DNA of 64,000 bases from Acidobacteriota bacterium (GTDB taxonomy: Bacteria > Acidobacteriota > Thermoanaerobaculia > Multivoradales > Multivoraceae), in contig JAPOWR010000004.1 in the NCBI GenBank assembly GCA_026707545.1, positions 1 to 64,000 of the forward strand, read 5' to 3'. Both the position numbers and the translations under genes were made by a program. The notes beneath the pieces were generated by a model. It made no database searches. It saw nothing but the letters and a program-made list of their open reading frames with translations, and was not told the origin of the DNA. Shown in pieces: positions 31,950 through 40,348 of this stretch. How positions within the stretch are numbered: the stretch's first letter is position 1; each line of letters begins with the position of its first letter.

Positions 31950-32267
31950 TTATCGAACCGCCTGTACCTTGAGCTGCAGGCCCTCGCGTTCCTGAAGGCA
32001 ACTGATGATCTCGAAGATGTTGCGCGCCTGCGGATTGCCGTTCGGACCGAGCATGCGCATCAGGCTCTTGGGCGACTTCGCGGTCAGACCAGCGAGTTCG
32101 CGAAACCCGATGGTCGCGTTGACGTAGTCGCGCAGGATCGACTTGCCGACGTCTACCTCGCCGGCAAGAAGGCACTGCACCGCTTCCTCGAGCAGCGCCT
32201 CCCGGAAGCCCGGGTCGCTCTCGATCCTCTCCTGGACCGTCACTCTGAAGTCACGAGTCAGTGGCAT
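31950..32267 (-). CDS. HTH antitoxin of HigBA-type addiction module
   Basis: The 105-residue product starts at ATG 32267, 4 bp after the toxin stop. It has an N-terminal dimer region (RVTVQERIESDPGFREALLE) and a C-terminal helix-turn-helix: FRELAGLTAKSPKSLMRMLG then PNGNPQARNIFEIISCLQ. This toxin-first arrangement and the sequence pattern match addiction-module antidote proteins of the HigA-like group. It neutralises the preceding toxin and probably represses the operon. Confidence 0.83.
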   Translation of the reverse strand: MPLTRDFRVTVQERIESDPGFREALLEEAVQCLLAGEVDVGKSILRDYVNATIGFRELAGLTAKSPKSLMRMLGPNGNPQARNIFEIISCLQEREGLQLKVQAVR

Positions 32268-32271
32268 GGTC

Positions 32272-32601
32272 TCAACCCTCCTTCCGCTTTCTCCGCCCGT
32301 ACTCGCGCCACAACGCCCGCGCAGCCTCGATGTCGCGCTGCTGACGCGCCTTCGTTCCACCGCCCAGGAGGATGATCAACGCATCACCATCCCGTCCGAA
32401 GTAGATCCGGTAGCCGGGGCCGAAGTCGATTCGGTACTCAAACACCCCGCCGCCGACACCCTTCGCATTCGAGAGGTTGCCCATCTCCATCCGGTACAGC
32501 GCCGTCGCCACCCGCGCGGCGGCGTGCCGATCAAGTCGACCGATCCAGCGACCGAACGGGCTGCCTCCTCGGACATCGACGAACTCCTCGACTGCGATCA
32601 T
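32272..32601 (-). CDS. RelE/HigB-type toxin (addiction module killer protein)
   Basis: The 109-residue protein has the RelE-superfamily pattern of the killer-protein subgroup: FGRWIGRLDRHAAARVATAL, YRMEMGNLSNAKGVGGGVFE, YRIDFGPGYRIYFGRDGDAL, ILLGGGTKARQQRDIEAARA. These basic ribonuclease-fold toxins cleave mRNA on the ribosome. The gene appears intact with an intact antitoxin just downstream. Confidence 0.87.
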   Translation of the reverse strand: MIAVEEFVDVRGGSPFGRWIGRLDRHAAARVATALYRMEMGNLSNAKGVGGGVFEYRIDFGPGYRIYFGRDGDALIILLGGGTKARQQRDIEAARALWREYGRRKRKEG

Positions 32602-32728
32602 CGACGCATGGTAACGGATACGTTACCCGAATGCGCGCCTGGATGCACGAGGAGGCTGAGCTTCGGGGACGACAAGATCGTCCGGAGCGCGCTGCTAGCG
32701 TGCGGCGCGAGAGCAACGGCTGTTGGCA

Positions 32729-32998
32729 ATGGACCCAAAGCGTGCTTCGGGGGGCTACGTCGTGAGGACTGTGCTCAAGGAGGAAAGGGGCTACTACGAC
32801 GAGAACTTCGACCAGCTCAGGCGCCAATACCCGGACCAGCACCTGGTGATTCACGGCCAGCAGGTCATCGGTGCCTACCCGAGCTGCGACGAGGCCATAG
32901 GTGCCGTCTACGCGAAGGGCATCAAGGGCGGAGCGTTGGTGCGGAAGAGCGGGACTCGAGAAGACACCTTGGTGGTCCCGGTTCTTGTTGGAGGCTGA
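32729..32998 (+). CDS. Small DUF5678-like protein
   Basis: This 89-residue product contains YDENFDQLRRQYPDQHLVIH followed by GQQVIGAYPSCDEAIGAVYA. The form L-x-x-x-Y-P/xG-x-[YH]-[VL]-[AV]-[IV]-x-x-x-x-V-[IV]-G-x-x-x-x-x-x-A resembles DUF5678. Such small genes often lie beside aspartyl-protease genes, but none is visible here. The function is unknown. Confidence 0.6.
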   Translation: MDPKRASGGYVVRTVLKEERGYYDENFDQLRRQYPDQHLVIHGQQVIGAYPSCDEAIGAVYAKGIKGGALVRKSGTREDTLVVPVLVGG

Positions 32999-33094
32999 CT
33001 TCCGTCGCGGCCTAGAATCAACCTCGTACGCCTCGGCCGTGAGAGAGAGCGCGTACTTGGAACGGCAGATCATGCGGGCCAGCAAGGACCAGTC

Positions 33095-33304
33095 GTGACC
33101 CAGCCCAAAGCTACACCGCCGGATCGCAGTCGGGATGCCGTCGTACAGTCACCCGCGCTTGGACCCCCACCGGCCAGCATCGACCCCGATTGGCAGGAAC
33201 GGATCGAGCTAGCGAAGCGAGTACGGGAGGAGACGCGGAAGGCCCGGGGTGACAAGCCGTCCACGTTCGACCTGCAGGGGCTGCCAATCCGGATCCGGCC
33301 GTGA
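33095..33304 (+). CDS. Hypothetical small protein, 69 aa
   Basis: GTG 33095 starts a Pro-rich then charged sequence (DPDWQERIELAKRVREETRK). Its TGA overlaps the GTG of the TonB-C gene (GTGA), a pattern typical of coupled genes, which is the main support. No family recognised. Confidence 0.45.
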   Translation: MTQPKATPPDRSRDAVVQSPALGPPPASIDPDWQERIELAKRVREETRKARGDKPSTFDLQGLPIRIRP

Positions 33305-34008
33305 CGATTAGCGTTCCCGTTCTTCTTCTTCTGCTGATTGCCGCGGCGCCCGTGCTGGCGCAGGTAGAGCCGACCCCGGAGGCTGAGGCGGATCGCCTGT
33401 GGGCGGAAGCGACGCAGTTTGTCGAGCTGGACCAGTTGCCCGAAGCGCTCAGCGCCCTGGACGACATGGTCGAGCTCAAGGCGCTACACCCTGGCCTGGA
33501 ACTGCCGCCGCTCTTCTGGGCTATCCACGCTGCAGCGGCAGAGGAGGAGGGGCTGCACGACGTGGCCGTGTCATCCGCGCGTCGCTACGTCGACCGGAGA
33601 GGCAGCAATGCCGCCGAGCGTTACGTTTTCGCCATTCGGCTCGTCGTCCAGGCCGACCTCAAGGCAGTACGCCTGGCGGATCCAGACCGAGAGATCCACA
33701 CGCTGAACGTTGGCGGCGTCGCAGTGGAAGGCATGAAGCCGCCTGTGCGGACGAATCCCCACTCCTATGCGCCAAGGAAGACTGCGTGGGCGCGTGAGGC
33801 TGGTGCCTACGGTGCTGCGGTGATCGGATTCGTCACCGATGAACGCGGAAGGGTGGAGCATCCGGTCATTCTCCAGGACCCGGGTTACGGACTCGGTCTG
33901 GAAGCGGCGAGGGCAGTGAAGCGGTACAAGTTCAAGCCGGCGACGCTCCACGGGGAGCCTGTTGCCGTGTACCGGATCGTGACGATCAACTTCCCTCCGT
34001 CACGCTAG
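33301..34008 (+). CDS. Secreted TonB C-terminal-domain protein
   Basis: The GTG-start product of 235 residues has a signal peptide (ISVPVLLLLLIAAAPVLAQV) and an alpha-helical middle (TPR-like, residues 25-110). A TonB-type C-terminal domain follows: YGAAVIGFVTDERGRVEHPV, EAARAVKRYKFKPATLHGEP and YRIVTINF. Without a transmembrane ExbB/D partner nearby, it is more likely a periplasmic protein with this fold than a true energy transducer. Confidence 0.8.
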   Translation: MTISVPVLLLLLIAAAPVLAQVEPTPEAEADRLWAEATQFVELDQLPEALSALDDMVELKALHPGLELPPLFWAIHAAAAEEEGLHDVAVSSARRYVDRRGSNAAERYVFAIRLVVQADLKAVRLADPDREIHTLNVGGVAVEGMKPPVRTNPHSYAPRKTAWAREAGAYGAAVIGFVTDERGRVEHPVILQDPGYGLGLEAARAVKRYKFKPATLHGEPVAVYRIVTINFPPSR

Positions 34009-34130
34009 CGAACTGCTCGACCGTCCGGGCGCGCGGCGGGTCTCACGGGTTCGCCGCAGCGTACTTTTCCCGGACCGGACTAGACTGCCCGCGCGGCGAA
34101 TCGCCTGCGCCGTCACCAAGGAGGAAGACC

Positions 34131-34547
34131 ATGCTGACAAGAGACGAAATGTCCATCGCGTTCGCCAAATGGGGCGCCGCCTGGAACGAGCACGACCTCG
34201 ACGGCGTGATGGACCTGTTTCACGACGAGATCTACTTCGAGAACTGGAACGGAGGCTCGGTCAGGGGTAAGGAGAATCTGCGTCAGGCATGGGCGCCATG
34301 GTTCGCCAATCATGGAGACTTCAAGTTCACGACCGAAGAGACCTTCATCGACGAAGTCGACCAGAAGATGCTCTTCCGCTGGCAGCTCGATTCGCCCTCG
34401 TTCGAGAAGGGCCAGGGGGACAAGCACGAAGCCAGGCGCGGCCTCGATGTGCTGCACTTCCGGGACGGCAAGATCGTCGAGAAGCTGACCTACTCCAAGA
34501 CCACGATCGAACTGGACGGGGAACGCGTACGTCTGACGACGCCGTGA
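34131..34547 (+). CDS. SnoaL-like (NTF2 fold) protein
   Basis: ATG 34131 follows a strong AAGGAGG. The 138-residue product has the NTF2/SnoaL pattern: AFAKWGAAWNEHDLDGVMDL, FHDEIYFENWNGG, RGKENLRQAWAPWFANHGDF and GLDVLHFRDGKIVEKLTYSK. Members are isomerases, dehydratases or binding proteins. The substrate is unknown. It lies 87 bp upstream of the FAH-like gene. Confidence 0.82.
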   Translation: MLTRDEMSIAFAKWGAAWNEHDLDGVMDLFHDEIYFENWNGGSVRGKENLRQAWAPWFANHGDFKFTTEETFIDEVDQKMLFRWQLDSPSFEKGQGDKHEARRGLDVLHFRDGKIVEKLTYSKTTIELDGERVRLTTP

Positions 34548-34633
34548 TGCCCGCGCCGAAGGCGCTGGTCTTGACGACAGCCCACCGTGCGGTCATGCTG
34601 AGAACGCTGACCTCGACTCACACGGAGGGCTGA

Positions 34634-35785
34634 ATGCGCTCGACTATTCTCGCTGCCCTGCTCGTGGTGCTCGCGACTCCGGCCGGGCTACAGGCCCAGG
34701 CCATGGAATCGGCCGAACCCTTCAAAGTCGGCACCTTCCAGATCGACGGGGAGGCCGTCGTGGGGCTCGTGCTGCGGGATTCGCTGATCGTCGACATCGG
34801 CGCGGCGAACACCGAGCTGGAGCTGGATTCGAGCTACCCCCGGCTCGTCATGCCGGCCGACATGCTCGAGCTGATCGGCCGGTACGAGTACGGCCTGAAG
34901 TACCGGCTCTACGAGATCGTCAACGACCTCGTCGCCGGGAACCGGCTGTCGGGGGGCGCGCGTCCTGCCTACGTCCACGACGTCGCCGACGTCAGGATCC
35001 TCGCGCCGATCCTGTACCCGAGCAAGCTCATGAACGCGGCGGTCAACTTCTACTCGCACGCGTGCGAGGGCTGCACCGAGGAGGAGCTGCAGGCGCAGAC
35101 CAGGGAGCGGCAGGAGAACCGGGGCGTGCCCTACCTCTTCTTGAAGCCCACCCGCGGCGCGATCATCGGCAGCGGCGAGGACATCGTGATGCCCTACGGC
35201 CGTGACCGGATCGAATGGGAAGTCGAAATGGCCATCGTCTTCGGCCGCACGGGCAAGTACATCTCCGCGAGCCGCGCATACGACCACGTGTTCGGCTACA
35301 TGGTCGCCGTGGACATATCCGATCGTGGCGGCCGTCCTCCGGGTGGCTTCGGCGCAGTCCTGGACTGGTTCGTCGGTAAGGGCCATGACACGTTCGCGCC
35401 CCATGGGCCCTGGATCGTTCCGAAGGAGTTCTACGGGGACCCGATGGAGCGTTTGCACCAGACCCTGGTCATCGACGGCGTGACCGTCCAGGAGGCCAGG
35501 GCGGGAGACATGATCCACAACATCCCGGAGTTGATCGAGTACGCGTCGTCGCTCATTACCGTGTTCCCTGGTGACGTTCTGCAAAGCGGGACGTCCGGCG
35601 GAACCGGCGCCGGTCGCGTCCAGCGCGCGACAGGCTCCGGGTACCTCCAGGCGGGCGAGACGATCAGCGCCAGCATCGAGGGGATCGGCACGCTGACCCA
35701 CACCGTGGTAGCCGAGGAGAGCGTTCCGGCGGACCTGTCCGGCGCGCAGCTCCCGCCGGTCGAGACCTATCGCCCGCCACGCTGA
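34634..35785 (+). CDS. Secreted fumarylacetoacetate hydrolase-family protein
   Basis: This 383-residue protein starts with a signal peptide (MRSTILAALLVVLATPAGLQ). The FAH fold follows: PSKLMNAAVNFYSHA, LFLKPTRGAIIGSGEDIVMP, EWEVEMAIVFGRTGKYI (metal-binding Glu pair), YDHVFGYMVAVDISDRG (metal Asp) and GDVLQSGTSGGTGAGRV. FAH-family enzymes usually act in the cytoplasm on C-C bonds of beta-diketo acids, so export would be unusual. A Cys-x-x-Cys (YSHACEGC) is inserted in the substrate-side loop. Confidence 0.85.
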   Translation: MRSTILAALLVVLATPAGLQAQAMESAEPFKVGTFQIDGEAVVGLVLRDSLIVDIGAANTELELDSSYPRLVMPADMLELIGRYEYGLKYRLYEIVNDLVAGNRLSGGARPAYVHDVADVRILAPILYPSKLMNAAVNFYSHACEGCTEEELQAQTRERQENRGVPYLFLKPTRGAIIGSGEDIVMPYGRDRIEWEVEMAIVFGRTGKYISASRAYDHVFGYMVAVDISDRGGRPPGGFGAVLDWFVGKGHDTFAPHGPWIVPKEFYGDPMERLHQTLVIDGVTVQEARAGDMIHNIPELIEYASSLITVFPGDVLQSGTSGGTGAGRVQRATGSGYLQAGETISASIEGIGTLTHTVVAEESVPADLSGAQLPPVETYRPPR

Positions 35786-35851
35786 CGGGACGGAAGTGCA
35801 TCGCCGCCGTGCGCATCCGGCGCGTCGTCCCGCGACCGCGCAGTCTTCCGC

Positions 35852-36754
35852 CTACAACCTCCCAGTGGCCCTCGCCCGATCCAGCACCGGCTGGTAGATC
35901 CGCAACGTCGCCGCATCCACCAACTGCCCGCCCTTGCCGCCGGCTCCGGCGCCCTTCGCCACGGACTCGTTGTAGAGATCGACCATCTTCTGCGCCTGCT
36001 TGATCTCCCTGGGCGATGGCGCGAAGACGTCGTTGGCCAGCGGAATCTGGTTGGGGTGGATGCACCACTTGCCGACGGCGCCGAGGGTGGCGGCGTAGGT
36101 GGCCTGCTTGAGGTAGGCCTTGTCGTTGCGGAAGTCGCCGAAGGGGCCGTCGATGGCGTCGATGCCAGCGGCGCGGCAGGCGGCGATCATGCGGACGCGG
36201 TGGGCGGACCACATGTCGCCGGGGTAGCGGTAGTCCTTGTCGAGTTCGTGGCCGAAGCGCATGCCCATGCTGGCGGAGAGGTCGCCGAAGCCGAGGATGA
36301 GCGCTTCGAGGCGGTCTGAGCAGGTGGCGATCGCTTCGACGTTGGCGAGGCCCTCGGCCTCCTCGATCAGCGCCTCGAGGCCGATCCTGCGCTCGAGCCC
36401 GAGCTTCTGTTCCAGGCCGTCGAGCATCGTCTCGAAGAACCAGATGTCGCGCGGTTTCTTGACCTTGGGCAGGATGATGATGTCGAGGTTCTCGCCGGCG
36501 CCTTCGACCACGCTGATCACGTCGTCGACGGCCCAGCGGGTGGTGTGGTCGTTGACGCGGACGGAGCGCACCTTGCCTGTCCAGTCGAGCTCGTTCAGGC
36601 CGTCGATGGCGATCTGGCGGGCGCCTTCCTTCCTGTCCGGCGCGACGGCGTCTTCCAGGTCGAGGAAGACGAGGTCGGCGTCGCTTCCGGCCGACTTCTC
36701 GACCATCCTGGGGTTGCTGGCGGGCACCGCCAGCTCGGAACGTCTCAGTCGCAT
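35852..36754 (-). CDS. HpcH/HpaI-type CoA lyase (CitE/Mcl-like)
   Basis: The 300-residue product resembles malyl-CoA/beta-methylmalyl-CoA/citramalyl-CoA lyases: RRSELAVPASNPRMVEKSAG, DLVFLDLEDAVAPDRKEGAR (metal/substrate region), VRVNDHTTRWAVDD, DIIILPKVKKPRDIWFFE, ALIEEAEGLANVEAIA, IHPNQIPLAND. It cleaves or forms 3-hydroxyacyl-CoA thioesters with Mg2+. It is last in an operon of four with MaoC, MaoC and CoA transferase genes. That set matches citramalyl-CoA cleavage to acetyl-CoA and pyruvate. A decayed homologue lies at 26553-26858. Confidence 0.9.
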   Translation of the reverse strand: MRLRRSELAVPASNPRMVEKSAGSDADLVFLDLEDAVAPDRKEGARQIAIDGLNELDWTGKVRSVRVNDHTTRWAVDDVISVVEGAGENLDIIILPKVKKPRDIWFFETMLDGLEQKLGLERRIGLEALIEEAEGLANVEAIATCSDRLEALILGFGDLSASMGMRFGHELDKDYRYPGDMWSAHRVRMIAACRAAGIDAIDGPFGDFRNDKAYLKQATYAATLGAVGKWCIHPNQIPLANDVFAPSPREIKQAQKMVDLYNESVAKGAGAGGKGGQLVDAATLRIYQPVLDRARATGRL

Positions 36755-36760
36755 GCGTGT

Positions 36761-38038
36761 TTACTCCTTGCCTTCCCCGTCCGGCGTGGCGTCCGGCCCG
36801 GCGTTGAGCCCGAACTGGGCGAGGATCTCGTCGCGGTGCTCGTCGAGCAGGGGCGCGCGGCGCCGGACGCCGGTCTTCGTCTCGGTGTACTTGATCGGGC
36901 AGCCGACGATCTTGACCGGCGCGTTCTCGCCAGGCAGCTCCACTTCGGCGACCATCTCGCGGACCGCGGTGTGGGGGCTTTCGAAGATGTCGGCCGCGGT
37001 CTGCACCGGGCCGCAGGGGACCCGGCCGGCGAGCGCCTCGACGATCTCGTCGCGGGTGTGCGCGCCGGTCCATCCGGAGACGACCGCCTCCACGAACTCC
37101 CGGTTCTCGCGGCGCGACCAGAAGTTCTTCGTGCGTTCGTCCTCCACCAGGTCGGGCCGGCCCATCTCCTGGCAGAGGATCTCCCACTGCGCCGGCGTCG
37201 GCGCGGCGACCGCCACGCCGCCGTCCTTCGCGTCGTAGATGCCGAACGGGGAGAGGCTGTGGTGGTGCTTGCCGCGGGGCGGGAGCTGGTGGCGCAGGCT
37301 GGAGCCGTAGTTCGCGAACACGGACTCGCACAGCAGGTTGACGCCGTCGACCATCGCGACGTCCATGAACTGACCCCTCCCGGTCCGCCGCGCGTGGTGG
37401 ACCCCGGCGACGACGCCGAGCGCCATCAGCGTGCCGGGGAACAGGTCGCCGACGGAGGCGCCGCCGGGGTAGCCCCCTCCGGGACGGTCGTCGTCGCCCG
37501 GTGGGCCGTTGACGTGGGCGAAGCCGCCCATCGCCTGGGCGACGATGTCGAAGGCGGGCCAGTCGGCGTGGGGACTCTCGCCGGTCCGCGGGTCGCCGAA
37601 GCCGCGCAGCGCCGCGTAGACGATCTTCGGGTTGCGCTCGCGGATCGTCTCGTAGCTCAGCCCGAGCCGGTCCATCACGCCGGCGCGCATGTTCTCGAGC
37701 ACCGCGTCGGCCTGCTCGCACAGGCGGAGGAAGGTCTCGCGGTCGGCGTCGTCCTTCAGGTCGAGCGAGATGCTGCGCTTGTTCCGATTGATGCTGCCGA
37801 AGTAGCCGCCGAAGTCGCAGCCGCCGTCGACCCCCGCCTTGCCCTGGGCCGGGTGGATGAAGTCCTCGGGGATGGGCGGCGAGGGGCGGGACATGTCGCC
37901 GGTCGGCGGCTCGACCTTGATCACGTCGGCGCCGAGGTCGGCGAGGATGGCGGAGCCGAACGGCCCGGCGAGCGCCATCGTGCAGTCGATGATGACGAGG
38001 TCGCCGAGCGGCCCGCGAGCCCGGGGATCCGGGCTCAC
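36761..38038 (-). CDS. Family III CoA transferase (CaiB/BaiF; possible mesaconyl-CoA transferase)
   Basis: This 425-residue protein shows the family III pattern: LVIIDCTMALAGPFGSAILA, DLGADVIKVEPPTGDMSR, RNKRSISLDLK, ENMRAGVMDRLGLSYETI, and GQFMDVAMVDGVNLL. The catalytic Asp is expected in the segment GGGYPGGASVGDLF or nearby. It moves CoA between carboxylates; in its operon with MaoC and CitE-like genes, an intramolecular C1-to-C4 transfer on mesaconate is the best guess. It ends 6 bp before the lyase start and overlaps the upstream MaoC stop by one base. Confidence 0.88.
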   Translation of the reverse strand: MSPDPRARGPLGDLVIIDCTMALAGPFGSAILADLGADVIKVEPPTGDMSRPSPPIPEDFIHPAQGKAGVDGGCDFGGYFGSINRNKRSISLDLKDDADRETFLRLCEQADAVLENMRAGVMDRLGLSYETIRERNPKIVYAALRGFGDPRTGESPHADWPAFDIVAQAMGGFAHVNGPPGDDDRPGGGYPGGASVGDLFPGTLMALGVVAGVHHARRTGRGQFMDVAMVDGVNLLCESVFANYGSSLRHQLPPRGKHHHSLSPFGIYDAKDGGVAVAAPTPAQWEILCQEMGRPDLVEDERTKNFWSRRENREFVEAVVSGWTGAHTRDEIVEALAGRVPCGPVQTAADIFESPHTAVREMVAEVELPGENAPVKIVGCPIKYTETKTGVRRRAPLLDEHRDEILAQFGLNAGPDATPDGEGKE

Positions 38039-38511
38039 TACGACCCCCAGTGCGAGCGGCGCTTGATCAGCACCTCGCGCTCGCCCTCGAAGACGATCGT
38101 GCCGTCCTGCTTCGTGCCCCAGTGCTTGAAGCGGACGACGCCGGCGTCGTCGCGGTCGGCGTCGCGGGTGGCGAGCACCTCGGTGTAGGCGGTCAGCGTG
38201 TCGCCGAGGAAGACGGGCGCGCGGAAGCGCAGCTTGTCGAGGCCGAGTTCGGCGAGCGCGTTCTCGGCCGTGTCCTGGGTCGCCAGGCCGATCACCGTCG
38301 AGCCCGTCACCAGCCCGAACACGAGCCGTTGCCCGAAGGGCGACTTCTGCATGCGGTCCTCGTTGAAGTGGCCGTCGGCGGTGTTCATGACGAGCTTGGT
38401 CAGGAGTTGGCTCTCGACCTCCTCGATTGTGGTGCCGCGGGCGTGCTGCATCTTCTGGCCGGCGGCGAAGTCCTCGAAGTAGGTGGAGGGCGAGGTGAGG
38501 GCGGTGGTCAT
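38038..38511 (-). CDS. MaoC-like hydratase 1
   Basis: The 157-residue hot-dog-fold protein reads STYFEDFAAGQKMQHARGTT, then NEDRMQKSPFGQRLVFGLVT (the region that carries the hydratase Asp/His in R-hydratases), KLRFRAPVFLGDTLTAYTEV and a C-terminal strand KQDGTIVFEGEREVLI. It overlaps the second MaoC gene by 4 bp (ATGA) and the transferase gene by 1 bp. Probably forms a heteromer with that second MaoC or acts on a related step. Confidence 0.85.
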   Translation of the reverse strand: MTTALTSPSTYFEDFAAGQKMQHARGTTIEEVESQLLTKLVMNTADGHFNEDRMQKSPFGQRLVFGLVTGSTVIGLATQDTAENALAELGLDKLRFRAPVFLGDTLTAYTEVLATRDADRDDAGVVRFKHWGTKQDGTIVFEGEREVLIKRRSHWGS

Positions 38512-39002
38512 GGGGACGCCTCGCGGCGCTTGGCGACCAGGTTGGTGCGCTGGTAGCTGACGACTTTCTCGCCGTGCTGGTTGAAGGCCTCCGTCTCCCA
38601 GGTGACGATGCCGAAGTGGGGTCTGGAGCCGGACTCGCGGCGGCCGACGACGCGGCTCCTGCCGGTGATCGTGTCGCCGGGGTAGACCGGCCGGTGGAAC
38701 TTCACGTCGTTCACGCCGAGGAACGGTCCGCCGCCCTCGGAGAGGTCCTCGACCGACATGCCGACGACGGTGCAGAGCATGAGCAGCGGGTCGATGACGA
38801 CCGAGTCGTGCCCGTGGGCGCGCGCGTACTCGGCGTTGAAGTAGAGCGGGGTGAACCGCATCGTCGCGGTGGCGAAGAGCGCGTTGTCCGCTTCGGTGAG
38901 CGTGCGACCCCAGTGGTGCTGGAAGGTCCGGCCTTCCTCGAAGTCCTGGTAGCGGTTGCCCTTCTTGTTGAGGGGGAAGGTGGAGAAGTCGGGGTCGGGC
39001 AT
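38508..39002 (-). CDS. MaoC-like hydratase 2
   Basis: Starting at ATG 39002, not in the upstream repeat, gives 164 residues. Hot-dog fold features: FQHHWGRTLTEADNALFATA, TPLYFNAEYARAHGHDSVVI, LGVNDVKFHRPVYPGDTITG and FGIVTWETEAFNQHGEKVVS. It is first in the operon MaoC-MaoC-CaiB-CitE, so both mesaconyl-C1- and -C4-CoA hydratase roles could be split between the two MaoC proteins. That split is inference. Confidence 0.85.
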   Translation of the reverse strand: MPDPDFSTFPLNKKGNRYQDFEEGRTFQHHWGRTLTEADNALFATATMRFTPLYFNAEYARAHGHDSVVIDPLLMLCTVVGMSVEDLSEGGGPFLGVNDVKFHRPVYPGDTITGRSRVVGRRESGSRPHFGIVTWETEAFNQHGEKVVSYQRTNLVAKRREASP

Positions 39003-39043
39003 TGCGGCGAAGTTTCTACCACGCAGAGGCGATTGCCGCCCGC

Positions 39044-39125
39044 TGGGTGCGCGGGTCTTCTGACCCGCTGCCGCCGCAGGCGGCCAGGGACACGTGCCGG
39101 CCGTCAGGCCGGCTCCGCCTTGGCG
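39044..39125 (-). repeat. Two-hairpin GC-rich repeat, copy b
   Basis: Located 5' of the MaoC operon. 18-bp hairpins at 39051-39068 (GCGGGTC-TTCT-GACCCGC) and 39096-39113 (GCCGGCC-GTCA-GGCCGGC) flank a third stem GCCGCC-gca-GGCGGC. The flank CTGGGTGCGC shows reverse orientation, as in copy a. Confidence 0.75.
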
Positions 39126-39189
39126 GTCAGTTCCATGCAAGGCTGCGCGGCAGAAACTGGGCGCACCTGCTTCCGGACTTCTGCCGCGC

Positions 39190-40212
39190 CTAGCCCTGCT
39201 GCCTCTCCGGAGGCGTTTCGTCGGGCTCCACGACTTCATAGCCTCTCTCTCGGAACTGCGAGAGCGGCCCGTCGGGCCGGAGCAGGTCTTCAAGCGGCAG
39301 GATGGCAATGGTGGAGTCGTTGTTGCTCAAGGCGAGCTCGGCGTTCTCGAGCCAGAGTTCCCAACTCCGCGACTCCATCTGGCTCAGCTCCTCCGGGTCG
39401 GCGGCGAGTCGCCTGGGATCGCAGGCCTCGGTGGCCGGATCGCCTGGGTGGGCCCTAAGCGAGGCCAGATCGCCTACGGCCCAGGCAGCCGCAAGACGGG
39501 CGTGCGCCTCGAGCTGGGCATCGAGCTCCTGAAGACGTGCCTGCAGGCAGGTTTGCTCCGCGCCGCCCGACATTTCTTCCATCTCATCGAGAAGATCGGT
39601 CGAGTCTTTGAAGCGCTTGGAGAGGACCGTTCGCACCTCCTTGACGCGGTGCTTCCGGGCACTCTTCTCTATCGCCCGATGGATGGTGTGCCAGCGCTCC
39701 AGGCCTGCGGATTGCGCCGCGGAATCGAAGAGTTGCTTGGCCGCGACGTTGGGTCGCAGTCTCTCGAGATCGTCTTGCTTCGGCGCGTATCTGAGTCTGG
39801 TTTCAGAGAAGAGCTGGTACAGGTCCTCTGGCAGCAGGTCCTCCAGGGTTCCGCGGTCCGGGATTCGTCGGGTGCGCCTGAACTGCCTGAGTCCCCGCAC
39901 CACTCTCACCGGGTTCGACGCCCTGACGGTCACGGCCCTTGACGTCAGGTACTCCCTGGATTGAGCCAGCACCTTTTCGATGGAGTCCGATTGCCAGCGG
40001 AGGCCGTCCGGCACCAGTTCCGGAGTACCGAGGATCCACAAGACATGGTCACCCCTGGTGACCTTCCAGAGGGGCGGCCCGGGGAGCTTTCCCAGGACCT
40101 GGATCTCCTCCTCGACGAGATCCACCGGGCGCGGCTCGGGGCCGCCGTTCTCCTGGGCGATCGCTCCCGGAACGGCCGGTGAGGCCGCGAGTAGCAAGGC
40201 TCTCCAGATCAT
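39190..40212 (-). CDS. TraB/GumN-family secreted protein, paralogue 1
   Basis: ATG 40212 gives 340 residues with a signal peptide (MIWRALLLAASPAVPGAIAQ). TraB/GumN features: GPPLWKVTRGDHVLWILGTP, then PDSI-like QSDSIEKVLAQS, PEDLYQLFSETRLRYAPKQD, and C-terminal ALSNNDSTIAILPLEDLLRP followed by GPLSQFRERGYEVVEP. The family is a metal-dependent, often membrane-linked, hydrolase-like group of unknown substrate in bacteria. A close paralogue lies at 40819-41844 in the same orientation. Confidence 0.82.
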   Translation of the reverse strand: MIWRALLLAASPAVPGAIAQENGGPEPRPVDLVEEEIQVLGKLPGPPLWKVTRGDHVLWILGTPELVPDGLRWQSDSIEKVLAQSREYLTSRAVTVRASNPVRVVRGLRQFRRTRRIPDRGTLEDLLPEDLYQLFSETRLRYAPKQDDLERLRPNVAAKQLFDSAAQSAGLERWHTIHRAIEKSARKHRVKEVRTVLSKRFKDSTDLLDEMEEMSGGAEQTCLQARLQELDAQLEAHARLAAAWAVGDLASLRAHPGDPATEACDPRRLAADPEELSQMESRSWELWLENAELALSNNDSTIAILPLEDLLRPDGPLSQFRERGYEVVEPDETPPERQQG

Positions 40213-40348
40213 CGAAGGACTCCTTTCGCCCTGAGAACGGTGGATCGCGGCCTTTGATTCCACCGGTGTTGCCGTGAGTGGTGCCGCTTCGCGGCACTCC
40301 ACTCGCTACGATGAGCCGCGGTTGAATGGAAGCCCCCGGGAGGATCGA

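Noticed and set aside
35664..37721. 685-residue minus-strand frame overlapping the lyase and transferase genes
   Set aside because: An Arg/Gly-rich frame-shifted shadow of two well-supported genes on the same strand.
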